64,000 bases of DNA, from positions 62,001 to 126,000 of the forward strand of contig NZ_BMYU01000004.1 of assembly GCF_014652435.1 (NCBI RefSeq). Reading direction: 5' to 3'. Each line of letters opens with the position of its first letter. Positions within the stretch are counted from its first letter, which is position 1. Origin of the DNA: Cognatundibacterium squillarum (GTDB lineage: Bacteria; Pseudomonadota; Gammaproteobacteria; Burkholderiales; Burkholderiaceae_D). The translations under genes were made by a program, and so were the position numbers. Under the pieces are notes generated by a model. The model did not search any database, was not told the origin of the DNA, and saw only the letters and a program-made list of their open reading frames with translations. Positions 1-8,541 of the stretch are shown in pieces.

Positions 1-2086
1 AACTGCCATTCACCGCACCGACCTGAATCTGCACTTTGCCTGCACCCTGCGGCGGTGCATCAACACGAATCTGCTGATGACTGAACGCGCCTTTTTCAAA
101 CTGACGGGTTTCGCCGTCATCTTCATACAAATCGAACTGCGAACTGCCTTTCGGATAAATATCCAGTGTCAGCCGGTCTTTCGGTTTTTGTCCGTCATAC
201 AGTGATTCCGGATACATCGGCAGAATCGCACCGGCACGCACCATCACCGGCAAACGTTCCAGCGTCACCTGCTGATCAATCACACGTCCCGCCGCTCCCG
301 CCTGCACCACGCGGCCATCCCAGTAATCAATCCATTCGCCCTGCGGCAGATAGATATCGCGCCGCCAGCCACGGCTGGCCGCCTGACTCTTGTACACCGG
401 TGCCACCAGCAGATCACGGCCTAAGAAAAACTGATAGCGGTAGCGTTCATCCATAGCATGCGCGTCCTGCGGATGATCCCACATCAGACCGCGCACCAGC
501 GGCGCGCCGGTTTGCTGCGCCTCGCGTGCCAGCGTGTACATATACGGCATTAAGCGCATCTTCAGTTTCAGATACCGGCGGTTTATGCTGCGGTAAGGCT
601 CATCAAACCACCACGGATGTTTGCGCTCTGCTTTGGACCAGCCTGACATGCCCATCAGCACCGGCGTAAAAGTTTTCCATTGCAGATCGCGGGTGTAGGT
701 TTCCGGACTGCCGCCGAAAATGCCATCCACATCGCCGGTGGCATAAGCCTGTCCGGACAAGCCGGAGCCGATCAGGGTAGGAATATGCCAGCGTATGTAA
801 TCCCAGCTGCCGGACTGATCACCGGTCCATGTGACTGCGTATCGCTGCACACCAGCCCAGCCCATCACGGTCCACACAAACGGACGACTATCGGAAGCTG
901 ACAAAATACCGTTGGCAGCGGCATGATTCGCATCCATCGCAAACTGATAGCCTTTACCGGTCCACGCCACATCCAGCTTTTGCGCGCGTGTTCCTGCGGT
1001 ACCGACTTCCCACTGAATTTTGTCGACACCGTTTTCTGTCCACAGGCCGGTACGGAAGCCATATTGTTTCAGCCCCTTCACGGTTTCCGGTAATCCGGTA
1101 TAGCCGCAGCCATAGCCGTCATTCGGCAAAATCCAGCCGCCCGGCATATCGTGTTTGCGGTATTGCGCCGCGACCGACTGCACCACATCCGGCGTGGTGC
1201 CGGTCGGGCCATCGCTCCAGCCAGCAGGAACCGTACCCGGTTTTTTGCGGTTATCGCCATCGTTATAACAATCGGCATCGCCGTACTCCAGCGCCCAGCG
1301 CGGCAGCAAAGGCACACGGCCGGTCAGCGCAGTGTACTGGCGCAGCGCATCGTGCAAACCGCCGACCATGTAATACGCATCAAATCCGCGCTCCTGATGG
1401 CTGGCAGTCAGATAGTTCTGCTGACGGAAATCATAGACACCCGGTGCAAAGGTATTGCGCAACACAGCGTAGCCCTGCGAACTGATAAACACCGGCGCAG
1501 GATTCGGACGGTCACCCTCCTCCCAGCCGCCGGAATACGAAATATCGAGCTGCTTGCCCTGAAATGCAAACTGACCATTCTGCTGACCACCGCCCCAGAA
1601 TGCTTCACCGGCTTTCGATGACAAGGTCTGATAACTTTGCTTCTCCCCCAGATCCAGCGGCTGGAGTTCTTCCCAGATGCGCTGCTGATTACCGGCCTGA
1701 TACAGCGCCAGCTTCAATGGCTTTTTATAAATGCGCAGCGCGAAACGCGGGCTTTCCCACAACAGGTATTCGCCCTGATCGCGCAACGCGACAGATTCGG
1801 ATCCTGCTGGCTGCGGCAACACAATCGGTGTCGTCTGGGTTTTCACCTGCTTCCAGTCGCCCTTCCACGCAGCTTCCACACGGAAAACGCTTTCCTGAAT
1901 CAGGCTGATACGTAACTGGTGTCCCTGATCAGTTTGCAGGGTCAGCACACGGTTTGCCTGCGCCGGTGCGGCTTGCCAGCTTTGCAGACTGCCAATTGCC
2001 GCCGCCTGTGCCGGAGATGCATAGGCCAGAGATACCGCAGCAGCTATAGTCAGCAGCGGGACAGAGAGCATATTCAGGGAATTCAT
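1..2086 (-). CDS. Exported glycoside hydrolase family 31 enzyme (3' end outside window)
   Basis: The reading frame is open from an ATG at 2086 to the left edge with no stop, so about 695 codons are visible and the C-terminus is missing. Residues 1-28 form a signal peptide (MNSLNMLSVPLLTIAAAVSL, then ASPAQA). An N-terminal beta domain is followed by the (beta/alpha)8 barrel. WTGDQSGSW with Asp423 matches the GH31 acid/base site, and Asp372 in LDVAWTG sits where the GH31 nucleophile is expected, although the common WxDMNE context is absent. The visible end (FDLYEDDGETRQF) resembles the DUF5110 beta domain that follows many GH31 barrels. The protein should act on alpha-glycosides in the periplasm or outside the cell. 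Substrate is open: alpha-glucosidase, alpha-xylosidase or alpha-galactosidase activity all occur in the family. There is no clear Shine-Dalgarno sequence before 2086; an alternative ATG lies at 2071. Confidence 0.85.
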   Translation of the reverse strand, partial: MNSLNMLSVPLLTIAAAVSLAYASPAQAAAIGSLQSWQAAPAQANRVLTLQTDQGHQLRISLIQESVFRVEAAWKGDWKQVKTQTTPIVLPQPAGSESVALRDQGEYLLWESPRFALRIYKKPLKLALYQAGNQQRIWEELQPLDLGEKQSYQTLSSKAGEAFWGGGQQNGQFAFQGKQLDISYSGGWEEGDRPNPAPVFISSQGYAVLRNTFAPGVYDFRQQNYLTASHQERGFDAYYMVGGLHDALRQYTALTGRVPLLPRWALEYGDADCYNDGDNRKKPGTVPAGWSDGPTGTTPDVVQSVAAQYRKHDMPGGWILPNDGYGCGYTGLPETVKGLKQYGFRTGLWTENGVDKIQWEVGTAGTRAQKLDVAWTGKGYQFAMDANHAAANGILSASDSRPFVWTVMGWAGVQRYAVTWTGDQSGSWDYIRWHIPTLIGSGLSGQAYATGDVDGIFGGSPETYTRDLQWKTFTPVLMGMSGWSKAERKHPWWFDEPYRSINRRYLKLKMRLMPYMYTLAREAQQTGAPLVRGLMWDHPQDAHAMDERYRYQFFLGRDLLVAPVYKSQAASRGWRRDIYLPQGEWIDYWDGRVVQAGAAGRVIDQQVTLERLPVMVRAGAILPMYPESLYDGQKPKDRLTLDIYPKGSSQFDLYEDDGETRQFEKGAFSHQQIRVDAPPQGAGKVQIQVGAVNGS

Positions 2087-2452
2087 AGGAGCGAGAGAGA
2101 GTGTGTGAGTGAAGAAACTGCGGTTGTGGAACCATGATTTTGCATTTAGTTCCGTATAAAACAGAGTTTTGTGCACAAACCGCGTTTTATACGGCAAACA
2201 CCTTGCTTTGAAAATTTTTCATGCAAACAACATCACCAAATACCGGGATTGCCTGACTGCAAGGCGGGAAAATCAGGTAAAGTTAGGTAAACATCAAACT
2301 TCGGTGAATGGCATAACAGGCAACAGGCGTGAAATCACTACAATCATTCCTGCACCGTGCCTGCCAGCGCCTTCCGCCGGGGGATTCAAAACAAACGGAC
2401 AGGCTGCCGCAGACACCGGTGCAGCACTGCCACCGGAGACAAGAAGTTCACC
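2087..2452. other. 366-bp divergent intergenic region between GH31 gene and two-component operon
   Basis: This gap separates the minus-strand GH31 gene from the plus-strand regulator gene, so it must carry promoters for both. It holds the palindrome at 2150-2192 and AT-rich sequence around 2195-2240. A TACAAT hexamer at 2339-2344 could be a -10 element for the regulator, but no good -35 lies at the right distance. I see no RNA gene or convincing ORF here. Confidence 0.6.
2150..2192. promoter_or_regulatory. 43-bp near-perfect palindrome, candidate operator
   Basis: Perfect 11-bp arms CCGTATAAAAC (2150-2160) and GTTTTATACGG (2182-2192) surround a nearly concentric 12-bp palindrome TTTGTGCACAAA (2166-2177). 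It lies 64 bp upstream of the GH31 start codon. Symmetry and position fit a dimeric repressor or activator site controlling the glycosidase; the regulator is not identifiable from this window. It has no T-run and is unlikely to be a terminator. Confidence 0.5.
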
Positions 2453-3163
2453 ATGCGTATATTGCTTGCCGAAGATGACAGCGTGCTGGCCGACGGCCTC
2501 ACGCGCTCACTGCGACAGTCCGGCTACGCGACCGATTGCGTCAGCAACGGTCAGGAAGCCGATTCCGCACTGTCCACACAGGATTTCGATTTACTGATAC
2601 TGGATCTGGGCTTGCCCAAAATGAACGGGCACGAAGTGCTGCGCCGTCTGCGCGCGCGCAATTCCCATATTCCTGTGCTGATCCTGACTGCCGCAGATTC
2701 TGTGGAACAACGGGTCAAAGGTCTGGATCTGGGCGCTGATGACTACATGGCCAAGCCGTTTGCCTTGTCCGAATTGGAAGCGCGTGTACGCGCCCTGACA
2801 CGGCGCGGCGCCTGCGGAGCGCCAACCATGATGAAGCACGGCCCGCTCAGCTATGATCAGGTCGGGCGTATCGCTTACAAACACGAGCAAATGCTGGACT
2901 TATCCGCACGCGAACTGGGTTTGCTGGAAGTCTTACTGCAACGCACCGGACGGCTGGTTTCCAAAGAACAGTTAGTCGATCACCTGTGCGAATGGGGTGA
3001 AGAAGTCAGTAACAACGCCATTGAAGTCTATGTGCATCGTCTGCGCAAAAAAATCGAAGGCGATGGCGTGCGTATCGCTACCGTGCGCGGCCTCGGTTAC
3101 TGCCTTGAAAAAATCCAGCCTGCCGGTAACAGCCGTCCACAGGATCAGGTCGAGCAGGAATAA
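2453..3163 (+). CDS. OmpR-family response regulator (TctD/QseB-like)
   Basis: A 236-aa two-domain regulator. The receiver domain (residues 1-115) shows the acidic pair Asp8/Asp9, the phosphoacceptor Asp51 in LILDLGLP, Thr79 and Lys101, all the expected switch residues. The C-terminal winged-helix DNA-binding domain (about 130-220) contains the usual NAIEVYVHRLRKKI recognition-helix segment. The ATG at 2453 is chosen because the receiver fold begins there (MRILLAEDD); upstream in-frame ATGs would add a tail with no family counterpart. The stop codon overlaps the kinase start by one base, so the two are co-translated. By analogy with TctD it should activate the transporter genes downstream when phosphorylated, but the inducer is unknown. 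Confidence 0.9.
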   Translation: MRILLAEDDSVLADGLTRSLRQSGYATDCVSNGQEADSALSTQDFDLLILDLGLPKMNGHEVLRRLRARNSHIPVLILTAADSVEQRVKGLDLGADDYMAKPFALSELEARVRALTRRGACGAPTMMKHGPLSYDQVGRIAYKHEQMLDLSARELGLLEVLLQRTGRLVSKEQLVDHLCEWGEEVSNNAIEVYVHRLRKKIEGDGVRIATVRGLGYCLEKIQPAGNSRPQDQVEQE

Positions 3164-4659
3164 TGGCAGCAGCACCGGGCGAGCCAGATCAGGATACTCT
3201 GAACAGCCTGCTGCAACAGCCGGACGAACCGGCCCAGCGCTCACTGTTCGGTGAAATTCTGGACTGGATGCTGGCACCTCTGCTGTTGCTGTGGCCAGCC
3301 AGTATCGTGATTACCTATCTGGTCGCCAAATCGATTGCCAACCAGCCGTTTGACCGCGGACTGGAAGATAAAGTCCTGGTTCTGGCACAACAGGTCAGGC
3401 AGCATGACGGACAAATGCATATCAGCCTGCCGCCGGTTGCCAAAGATATTCTGCGTGCAGATGATGCAGACCATATTTATTTTCAGGTACGCAATCAGAA
3501 AGGCGAGTTGCTGGAAGGCGACGCTCAGTTTCCCGAATTCAGCGAAGAAGAAAAACCACTGGCGGGCGGCATTCAGTTTCGCAATTTCAGCCTGAACGGC
3601 ACCGAGATGCGGTCAGCCTATACCCTGATGGAACCCGTGCAGAAGAACCGTCAGACACCAGTGCTGATCGAAGTGGCGGAAACGCTGGAAAAACGGGGGT
3701 TGCTGGCAAATGAAATTATCAAAGGCGTGGTTCTGCCACAGTTTGTGATCTTACCGGTGGCGCTGGCGCTGGTCTGGTTTGCACTGACACGTGGGTTATC
3801 GCCGGTGACCGAATTGCAGAAACGTATCCACGCACGCCGTCCGGACGACCTGAGTCCGGTGGATACCAGTCAGGTACCGGAAGAAATCACTCCGCTGGTG
3901 GAGTCCATGAATGAAATGCTGCAGCGGGTGGAACAATCCATCGCTGTGCAAAAAAGCTTTATTGCCGATGCCGCGCACCAGATGAAAACGCCGTTAGCCG
4001 GTATGCGCATGCAATCAGAACTGGCACTGCGGCAGGATGATCCGGAAGAAATCCGGCGTTCCCTGCAGCAACTGGCCAAAAGCTCAGAAGCTGCCACCCG
4101 TCTGATTAACCAGCTGCTGACGCTGGCCAAAGCGGAAAACCGCGAAGCTGCCGGACAAATCCGCGAATCCCTGCTATTAAACGACTTTGTACTGGATATT
4201 GTCAGCGACTGGCTGCCGGCAGCATCGCAAAAAAATATTGATCTCGGTTACGAGCAATGCGACAGCCAGCTGACGCTGTTTGCCAGCCCGGTGATGCTGC
4301 GCGAAGTCATCAGCAATCTGATCGACAATGCGATTCGCTATACGCCGGCAGGACGCAGTGTGACTGTGCGACTCGATCTGGACAGTCAGCAGGCACTGGC
4401 AATACTCGAAGTGGAAGATGAAGGCCCGGGCATTCCTGAAGCACATCGGGAAAAAGTGTTTCAGCGTTTTTACCGCATTCTCGGCAGCAATACGCAGGGC
4501 AGCGGTCTCGGCTTAGCGATTGTGCGGGAAATTGTGCAGCAGCACGGCGGCACTATTAGCATCCGCGATCATCATCCGGGCACGATACCGCCGGGATGTA
4601 TTTTCCGCATCGTGTTTCCGATCAATCCATTTAATGAGCTTCAGTATGATGAACGGTAA
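3163..4659 (+). CDS. Sensor histidine kinase (TctE-like)
   Basis: A 498-aa inner-membrane sensor kinase. Transmembrane helices lie at about 36-55 and 189-208 and enclose a periplasmic sensor domain of about 130 residues of the TctE N-terminal type. A HAMP-like linker follows, then the HisKA H-box with His272 in DAAHQMKTPLAGM, characteristic of the TctE branch. The ATPase domain has N (LIDNAIRYT), G1 (DEGPGI) and G2 (GSGLGLAI) boxes, so all catalytic elements are present. The start ATG overlaps the regulator stop as TAATG, and the stop overlaps the next small gene. It is expected to autophosphorylate and phosphorylate Asp51 of the neighbouring regulator. The ligand is not predictable from sequence, though the linked symporter suggests a carboxylate. 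Confidence 0.9.
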   Translation: MAAAPGEPDQDTLNSLLQQPDEPAQRSLFGEILDWMLAPLLLLWPASIVITYLVAKSIANQPFDRGLEDKVLVLAQQVRQHDGQMHISLPPVAKDILRADDADHIYFQVRNQKGELLEGDAQFPEFSEEEKPLAGGIQFRNFSLNGTEMRSAYTLMEPVQKNRQTPVLIEVAETLEKRGLLANEIIKGVVLPQFVILPVALALVWFALTRGLSPVTELQKRIHARRPDDLSPVDTSQVPEEITPLVESMNEMLQRVEQSIAVQKSFIADAAHQMKTPLAGMRMQSELALRQDDPEEIRRSLQQLAKSSEAATRLINQLLTLAKAENREAAGQIRESLLLNDFVLDIVSDWLPAASQKNIDLGYEQCDSQLTLFASPVMLREVISNLIDNAIRYTPAGRSVTVRLDLDSQQALAILEVEDEGPGIPEAHREKVFQRFYRILGSNTQGSGLGLAIVREIVQQHGGTISIRDHHPGTIPPGCIFRIVFPINPFNELQYDER

Positions 4660-4930
4660 TTCTCCGGCGAGGGCGAACACCCCGCAACTGATGTTCTGGA
4701 AACGCACTTGTCAGCTGACCGCAGGATTACTGCTGGTCTGGTTTTCACTCATCATGGCTGCCCTGTTTTTTGCGCGTGAACTTGCCACCATACAATGGTT
4801 AGGCTGGAACTTATCGTTCTATCTTGCAGCGCAGGGGCTGACATTATCATTTGTAATACTGATCGGCATATATGCGCTGGCGATGCGCGCGCTGGCGCGA
4901 CAACTGCGTGACAACCGGGAGCACGCATGA
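4646..4930 (+). CDS. DUF4212 small membrane subunit of solute:sodium symporter
   Basis: A protein of about 94 aa with two hydrophobic helices (about 22-46 and 54-80), matching the DUF4212 family that is almost always encoded directly before VC_2705-type sodium:solute symporters and is presumed to be an accessory subunit. The start is uncertain: ATGs at 4634, 4646 and 4649 all lie inside the end of the kinase gene and none has a strong ribosome-binding site. The end overlaps the symporter start in an ATGA junction, pointing to translational coupling and equimolar production. Confidence 0.8.
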   Translation: MMNGNSPARANTPQLMFWKRTCQLTAGLLLVWFSLIMAALFFARELATIQWLGWNLSFYLAAQGLTLSFVILIGIYALAMRALARQLRDNREHA

Positions 4931-6966
4931 CGCAGAAAGGCTTCCGGCAAAAGCTCACGCTGTATTACCTGTGGTACACCCTGTTATTCATGGTGTTTCT
5001 GATCAGCCTGTCGATACTTGAGAAAGAAGGCGTACCGCGTGTCTGGATCGGCTACTTGTTTATGTTTGTGACGGTCGTGATCTACGCCGGTATCGGACTG
5101 GTCAGCCGCACTTCCGATCTGGCGGAATATTATGTCGCAGGCAGACGAGTCCCTGCTGTCTTCAATGGCATGGCAACCGCGGCTGACTGGATATCCGCAG
5201 CAAGTTTTTTAAGTCTGGCAGGCGGTTTGTATTTGCAGGGATTTGACGGCCTTGCTTATCTGGTCGGCTGGACTGGCGGATTTTGCCTGGTGGCGATGCT
5301 GATCGCGCCCTACATTCGTAAATTTGGGCAATACACAATTGCTGATTTTCTCGGCACCCGTTTCCGCGGTCCGGAGGAAACCCATCTGGTACGCATACTG
5401 GCAGTCGCTGCCACCGTCTTCATTTCTTTCATTTATGTAGTCGCTCAGATTTACGGCGTAGGACTGATTACTTCGCGTTTTACCGGCGTCGATTTTTCTG
5501 TCGGTATTTTCCTCGGATTAGCCAGTATTCTGGTTTGCTCGTTTCTCGGTGGCATGCGGGCAATTACCTGGACGCAGGTTGCGCAATACATCATCATTCT
5601 GATCGCTTTTATGATTCCGGTCAGCTGGCTGTCGCTGAAGCATGCCGACAGTCTGTTACCGCAAGTCAGCTATGGCCAGTTTCTGAATAAACTGTCTGAC
5701 AAAGAACAGCAATTCCGGACTGATCCGCATGAGCAACAGGTACGTCAGCTTTACCTGCAACAGGCAGCCGCACTGAAAACGAAAATTGAGCAATTGCCGG
5801 AATCATGGCTGAAAGACCGCGCTGAGTTACAGCATAAACTGGATGAACTCAAGGCAGGTAAAGGCTCGCTGATCGATATCCGCAAAGCAAGCGGACAACT
5901 GGCCCGTTATCCGCAAAGCGCCGCCGAGGCAGCGCAGCGCTGGCAGGAAGCGCGGCAGCAATTAATGGCGAAAGCCCAGCCACCGCTGTCACAATTTGCA
6001 CCCTATGCCGCGGCAACACCCGCTGACTCTGCCGTTAAACGGAATAATTTTATTGCACTGGTGATTTGTCTGATGCTGGGCACCGCGGCATTACCGCATG
6101 TTCTGACACGCTACTACACCACACCCAGCGTGACCGAGGCACGTGACTCCGTATTCTGGTCGCTGTTTTTCATCATGCTGCTGTATGTCACGATTCCTGC
6201 GCTGGCGGTGCTGGTCAAATATGATTTGTATACCAATCTGGTCGGCAGCAGTTTCTCTCATCTGCCATCGTGGGTCAGCTACTGGGCGCACATCGATAAA
6301 ACCAATCCGCTGGTCAGCATTACCGACATCAACCACGATGGTCTGGTGCAACTGGCTGAAATCACACTGGATGGTGACATCATTGTCCTGGCAACGCCGG
6401 AGATCGCGGGCCTGCCATATGTGGTATCCGCGCTGGTGGCTGCGGGCGGTCTGGCAGCGGCTTTATCGACCGCCGATGGTTTGCTGCTGACAATTTCCAA
6501 CTCGCTGTCCCACGATATTTACTTCCGCATCATAGACCCGCATGCATCGACACAAAAACGGGTAACGATCTCTAAATTGTTTTTGTTACTGATTGCCTTG
6601 CTCGCGGCCTATGTGGCATCACTGAAACCGGCAGATATCTTGTCGCTGGTCGGCGCCGCATTTTCTGTTGCGGCATCCACCCTGTTCCCCGCACTGGTAT
6701 TGGGCATTTTCTGGAAACGGGCGAACCATCAGGGTGCAATCGCAGGCATGATTGCGGGATTTTCCATGTGCGTGTTTTATATGCTGTACACCCACCCGCT
6801 GTTCGGCGGCAGCGTCAGTCATCAGTGGTGGAATATCGCCCCGATTTCCGCTGGTATTTTTGGTGTGCCGGCGGGCGCATTCGTCATGCTGTTCGTCAGT
6901 CTGCTCACGCCGCCACCGGATAAACATGCGACCGAATTTGTCGATTACATCCGGGTACCGGACTGA
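4927..6966 (+). CDS. Sodium:solute symporter, VC_2705 subfamily
   Basis: A 679-aa multi-spanning inner-membrane transporter of the SSS family, related to acetate permease ActP. The N-terminal half contains typical core segments (YYVAGRRVPAVFNGMATAAD, then FGQYTIADFLG). A hydrophilic, helix-prone stretch of about 110 residues (about 250-360, rich in Gln, Glu, Lys) interrupts the membrane core. Another polar loop carries a canonical 12-residue EF-hand-type sequence, Asp467 to Glu478 (DINHDGLVQLAE). The family couples Na+ entry to uptake of small carboxylates; the substrate here is unknown. It is the last gene of a four-gene operon with its own two-component system, and a hairpin terminator follows at 7021. 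Confidence 0.88.
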   Translation: MTQKGFRQKLTLYYLWYTLLFMVFLISLSILEKEGVPRVWIGYLFMFVTVVIYAGIGLVSRTSDLAEYYVAGRRVPAVFNGMATAADWISAASFLSLAGGLYLQGFDGLAYLVGWTGGFCLVAMLIAPYIRKFGQYTIADFLGTRFRGPEETHLVRILAVAATVFISFIYVVAQIYGVGLITSRFTGVDFSVGIFLGLASILVCSFLGGMRAITWTQVAQYIIILIAFMIPVSWLSLKHADSLLPQVSYGQFLNKLSDKEQQFRTDPHEQQVRQLYLQQAAALKTKIEQLPESWLKDRAELQHKLDELKAGKGSLIDIRKASGQLARYPQSAAEAAQRWQEARQQLMAKAQPPLSQFAPYAAATPADSAVKRNNFIALVICLMLGTAALPHVLTRYYTTPSVTEARDSVFWSLFFIMLLYVTIPALAVLVKYDLYTNLVGSSFSHLPSWVSYWAHIDKTNPLVSITDINHDGLVQLAEITLDGDIIVLATPEIAGLPYVVSALVAAGGLAAALSTADGLLLTISNSLSHDIYFRIIDPHASTQKRVTISKLFLLLIALLAAYVASLKPADILSLVGAAFSVAASTLFPALVLGIFWKRANHQGAIAGMIAGFSMCVFYMLYTHPLFGGSVSHQWWNIAPISAGIFGVPAGAFVMLFVSLLTPPPDKHATEFVDYIRVPD

Positions 6967-7020
6967 TCCGTCACGTATTCATCCGTATTTTTCGCAAGTG
7001 CAGCAATAAATCCGCAAATG

Positions 7021-7066
7021 CAGGCACAGTTCTTGATATAGTCAGAACCGTGCCTGTTTCATTTTT
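7021..7066 (+). terminator. Rho-independent terminator after symporter operon
   Basis: A 13-bp stem with one mismatch (CAGGCACAGTTCT pairing with AGAACCGTGCCTG) and a 10-nt loop is followed by a T-rich stretch. It lies 54 bp after the symporter stop. Confidence 0.7.
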
Positions 7067-7121
7067 CCATGATGAAGCATGCTGACCGGCACCCAGACTG
7101 TCTTTTTGCGGAGATCTTTCC

Positions 7122-8540
7122 ATGCCCGGCTTTTATGATGAAATGTATGCGGATGAACGCCAGACCGAAGTGCGCGCCCATTACCGGCGCTATACCGACT
7201 GGCTTGCTCAGCAAAAACCCGAACGGCTGGCCAGAAAGCGCGCCGAAGCTGACCTGAGTTTCCGCCGTGTCGGCATTACTTTTGCGGTGTACGGTGATGA
7301 TGCCGGTACAGAACGCCTGATTCCTTTTGATCAGATTCCGCGCATTATTCCGGCACGCGAATGGGCCACGCTGCAACGCGGTCTGGCGCAGCGCGTGCAG
7401 GCGCTGAATATGTTTATTCATGATATTTACCATGATCAGCATATTGTGAAAGCCGGTCTGATTCCTGCCGAACAGATTTACCGCAATGCGCAATACCGTC
7501 CGGAAATGCAGGGCATCCATGTCGCAGAAAACATTTATGCGCATATCGCCGGAGTCGATATTGTGCGTGCCGGCGAAGGTGAGTTTTACGTCCTCGAAGA
7601 CAATCTGCGTGTACCTTCCGGCGTATCCTACATGCTGGAAGACCGCAAAATGATGATGCGTCTGTTCCCTGAATTATTCAGCCAGAACCAGATCGCACCG
7701 GTTGACCATTATCCTGACATGCTGCTGGATCATTTACGTTCCGTCGCACCACAGGGAACCGATGATCCTACCGTCGTCGTGATGACACCGGGCATGTTTA
7801 ACTCTGCGTATTTTGAGCATGCGTTTCTGGCGCAGCAAATGGGTGTGGAACTGGTCGAGGGCAAAGATTTATTTGTTAACGACAACACCGTGTATATGCG
7901 CACCACACGCGGCCCGAAGCGGGTGGATGTTATCTACCGCCGTGTCGATGATGATTTTCTTGATCCGCTGGCCTTCCGTCCGGACTCCTCACTGGGCGTA
8001 CCGGGCTTGCTGGCAGTTTACCGTTCCGGCCGCGTTACCTTAGCGAATGCAATCGGTACCGGTGTGGCAGACGACAAATCGATTTATCCGTATGTCGGCG
8101 ATATGGTGCGCTTCTATCTGGATCAGGATCCGGTGCTGAATAATGTGCCGACTTACCAGTGCCGCAAAACGGATGAATTGTCCTATGTACTGGCGAATCT
8201 GGACAAACTGGTGGTGAAGGAAGTCCACGGTGCCGGTGGTTACGGCATGCTGGTCGGCCCGGCTGCCAGCAAAGACGAAATCGAACAATTCCGTCTGCGG
8301 GTGAGAGCGAATCCGTCTGCCTACATCGCACAACCGACGCTGGCGCTGTCCACCTGCCCTACGTTTGTTGAACAGGGCATCGCGCCGCGCCATATCGACT
8401 TACGGCCGTTTGTGTTGTCCGGCAAAACCACCTCGATGGTACCGGGCGGACTGACCCGTGTTGCGCTGAAAGAAGGGTCGCTGGTCGTCAATTCATCGCA
8501 GGGTGGCGGCACCAAAGATACCTGGGTACTGGAGAATTAA
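7122..8540 (+). CDS. Circularly permuted type 2 ATP-grasp protein (DUF404/DUF407)
   Basis: A 472-aa cytoplasmic protein of the circularly permuted ATP-grasp group. The central segment (ENIYAHIAGVDIVRAG, EDNLRVPSGVSYMLEDRK) and the C-terminal half (VVKEVHGAGGYGMLVGP, then HIDLRPFVL) are the family hallmarks and carry the nucleotide- and metal-binding residues. Members are predicted carboxylate-amine or peptide ligases. The start at 7122 is supported by GGAG about 8 bp upstream. It opens a cluster with alpha-E, transglutaminase and Anbu genes, a set conserved in many proteobacteria and thought to make and remove a peptide or amide modification. No substrate has been shown by this sequence. Confidence 0.9.
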   Translation: MPGFYDEMYADERQTEVRAHYRRYTDWLAQQKPERLARKRAEADLSFRRVGITFAVYGDDAGTERLIPFDQIPRIIPAREWATLQRGLAQRVQALNMFIHDIYHDQHIVKAGLIPAEQIYRNAQYRPEMQGIHVAENIYAHIAGVDIVRAGEGEFYVLEDNLRVPSGVSYMLEDRKMMMRLFPELFSQNQIAPVDHYPDMLLDHLRSVAPQGTDDPTVVVMTPGMFNSAYFEHAFLAQQMGVELVEGKDLFVNDNTVYMRTTRGPKRVDVIYRRVDDDFLDPLAFRPDSSLGVPGLLAVYRSGRVTLANAIGTGVADDKSIYPYVGDMVRFYLDQDPVLNNVPTYQCRKTDELSYVLANLDKLVVKEVHGAGGYGMLVGPAASKDEIEQFRLRVRANPSAYIAQPTLALSTCPTFVEQGIAPRHIDLRPFVLSGKTTSMVPGGLTRVALKEGSLVVNSSQGGGTKDTWVLEN

Positions 8541-8541
8541 G

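Noticed and set aside
988-1485. A 165-codon plus-strand frame inside the first gene
   Set aside because: It is antisense to the GH31 reading frame, which is open for about 695 codons and has clear family motifs.
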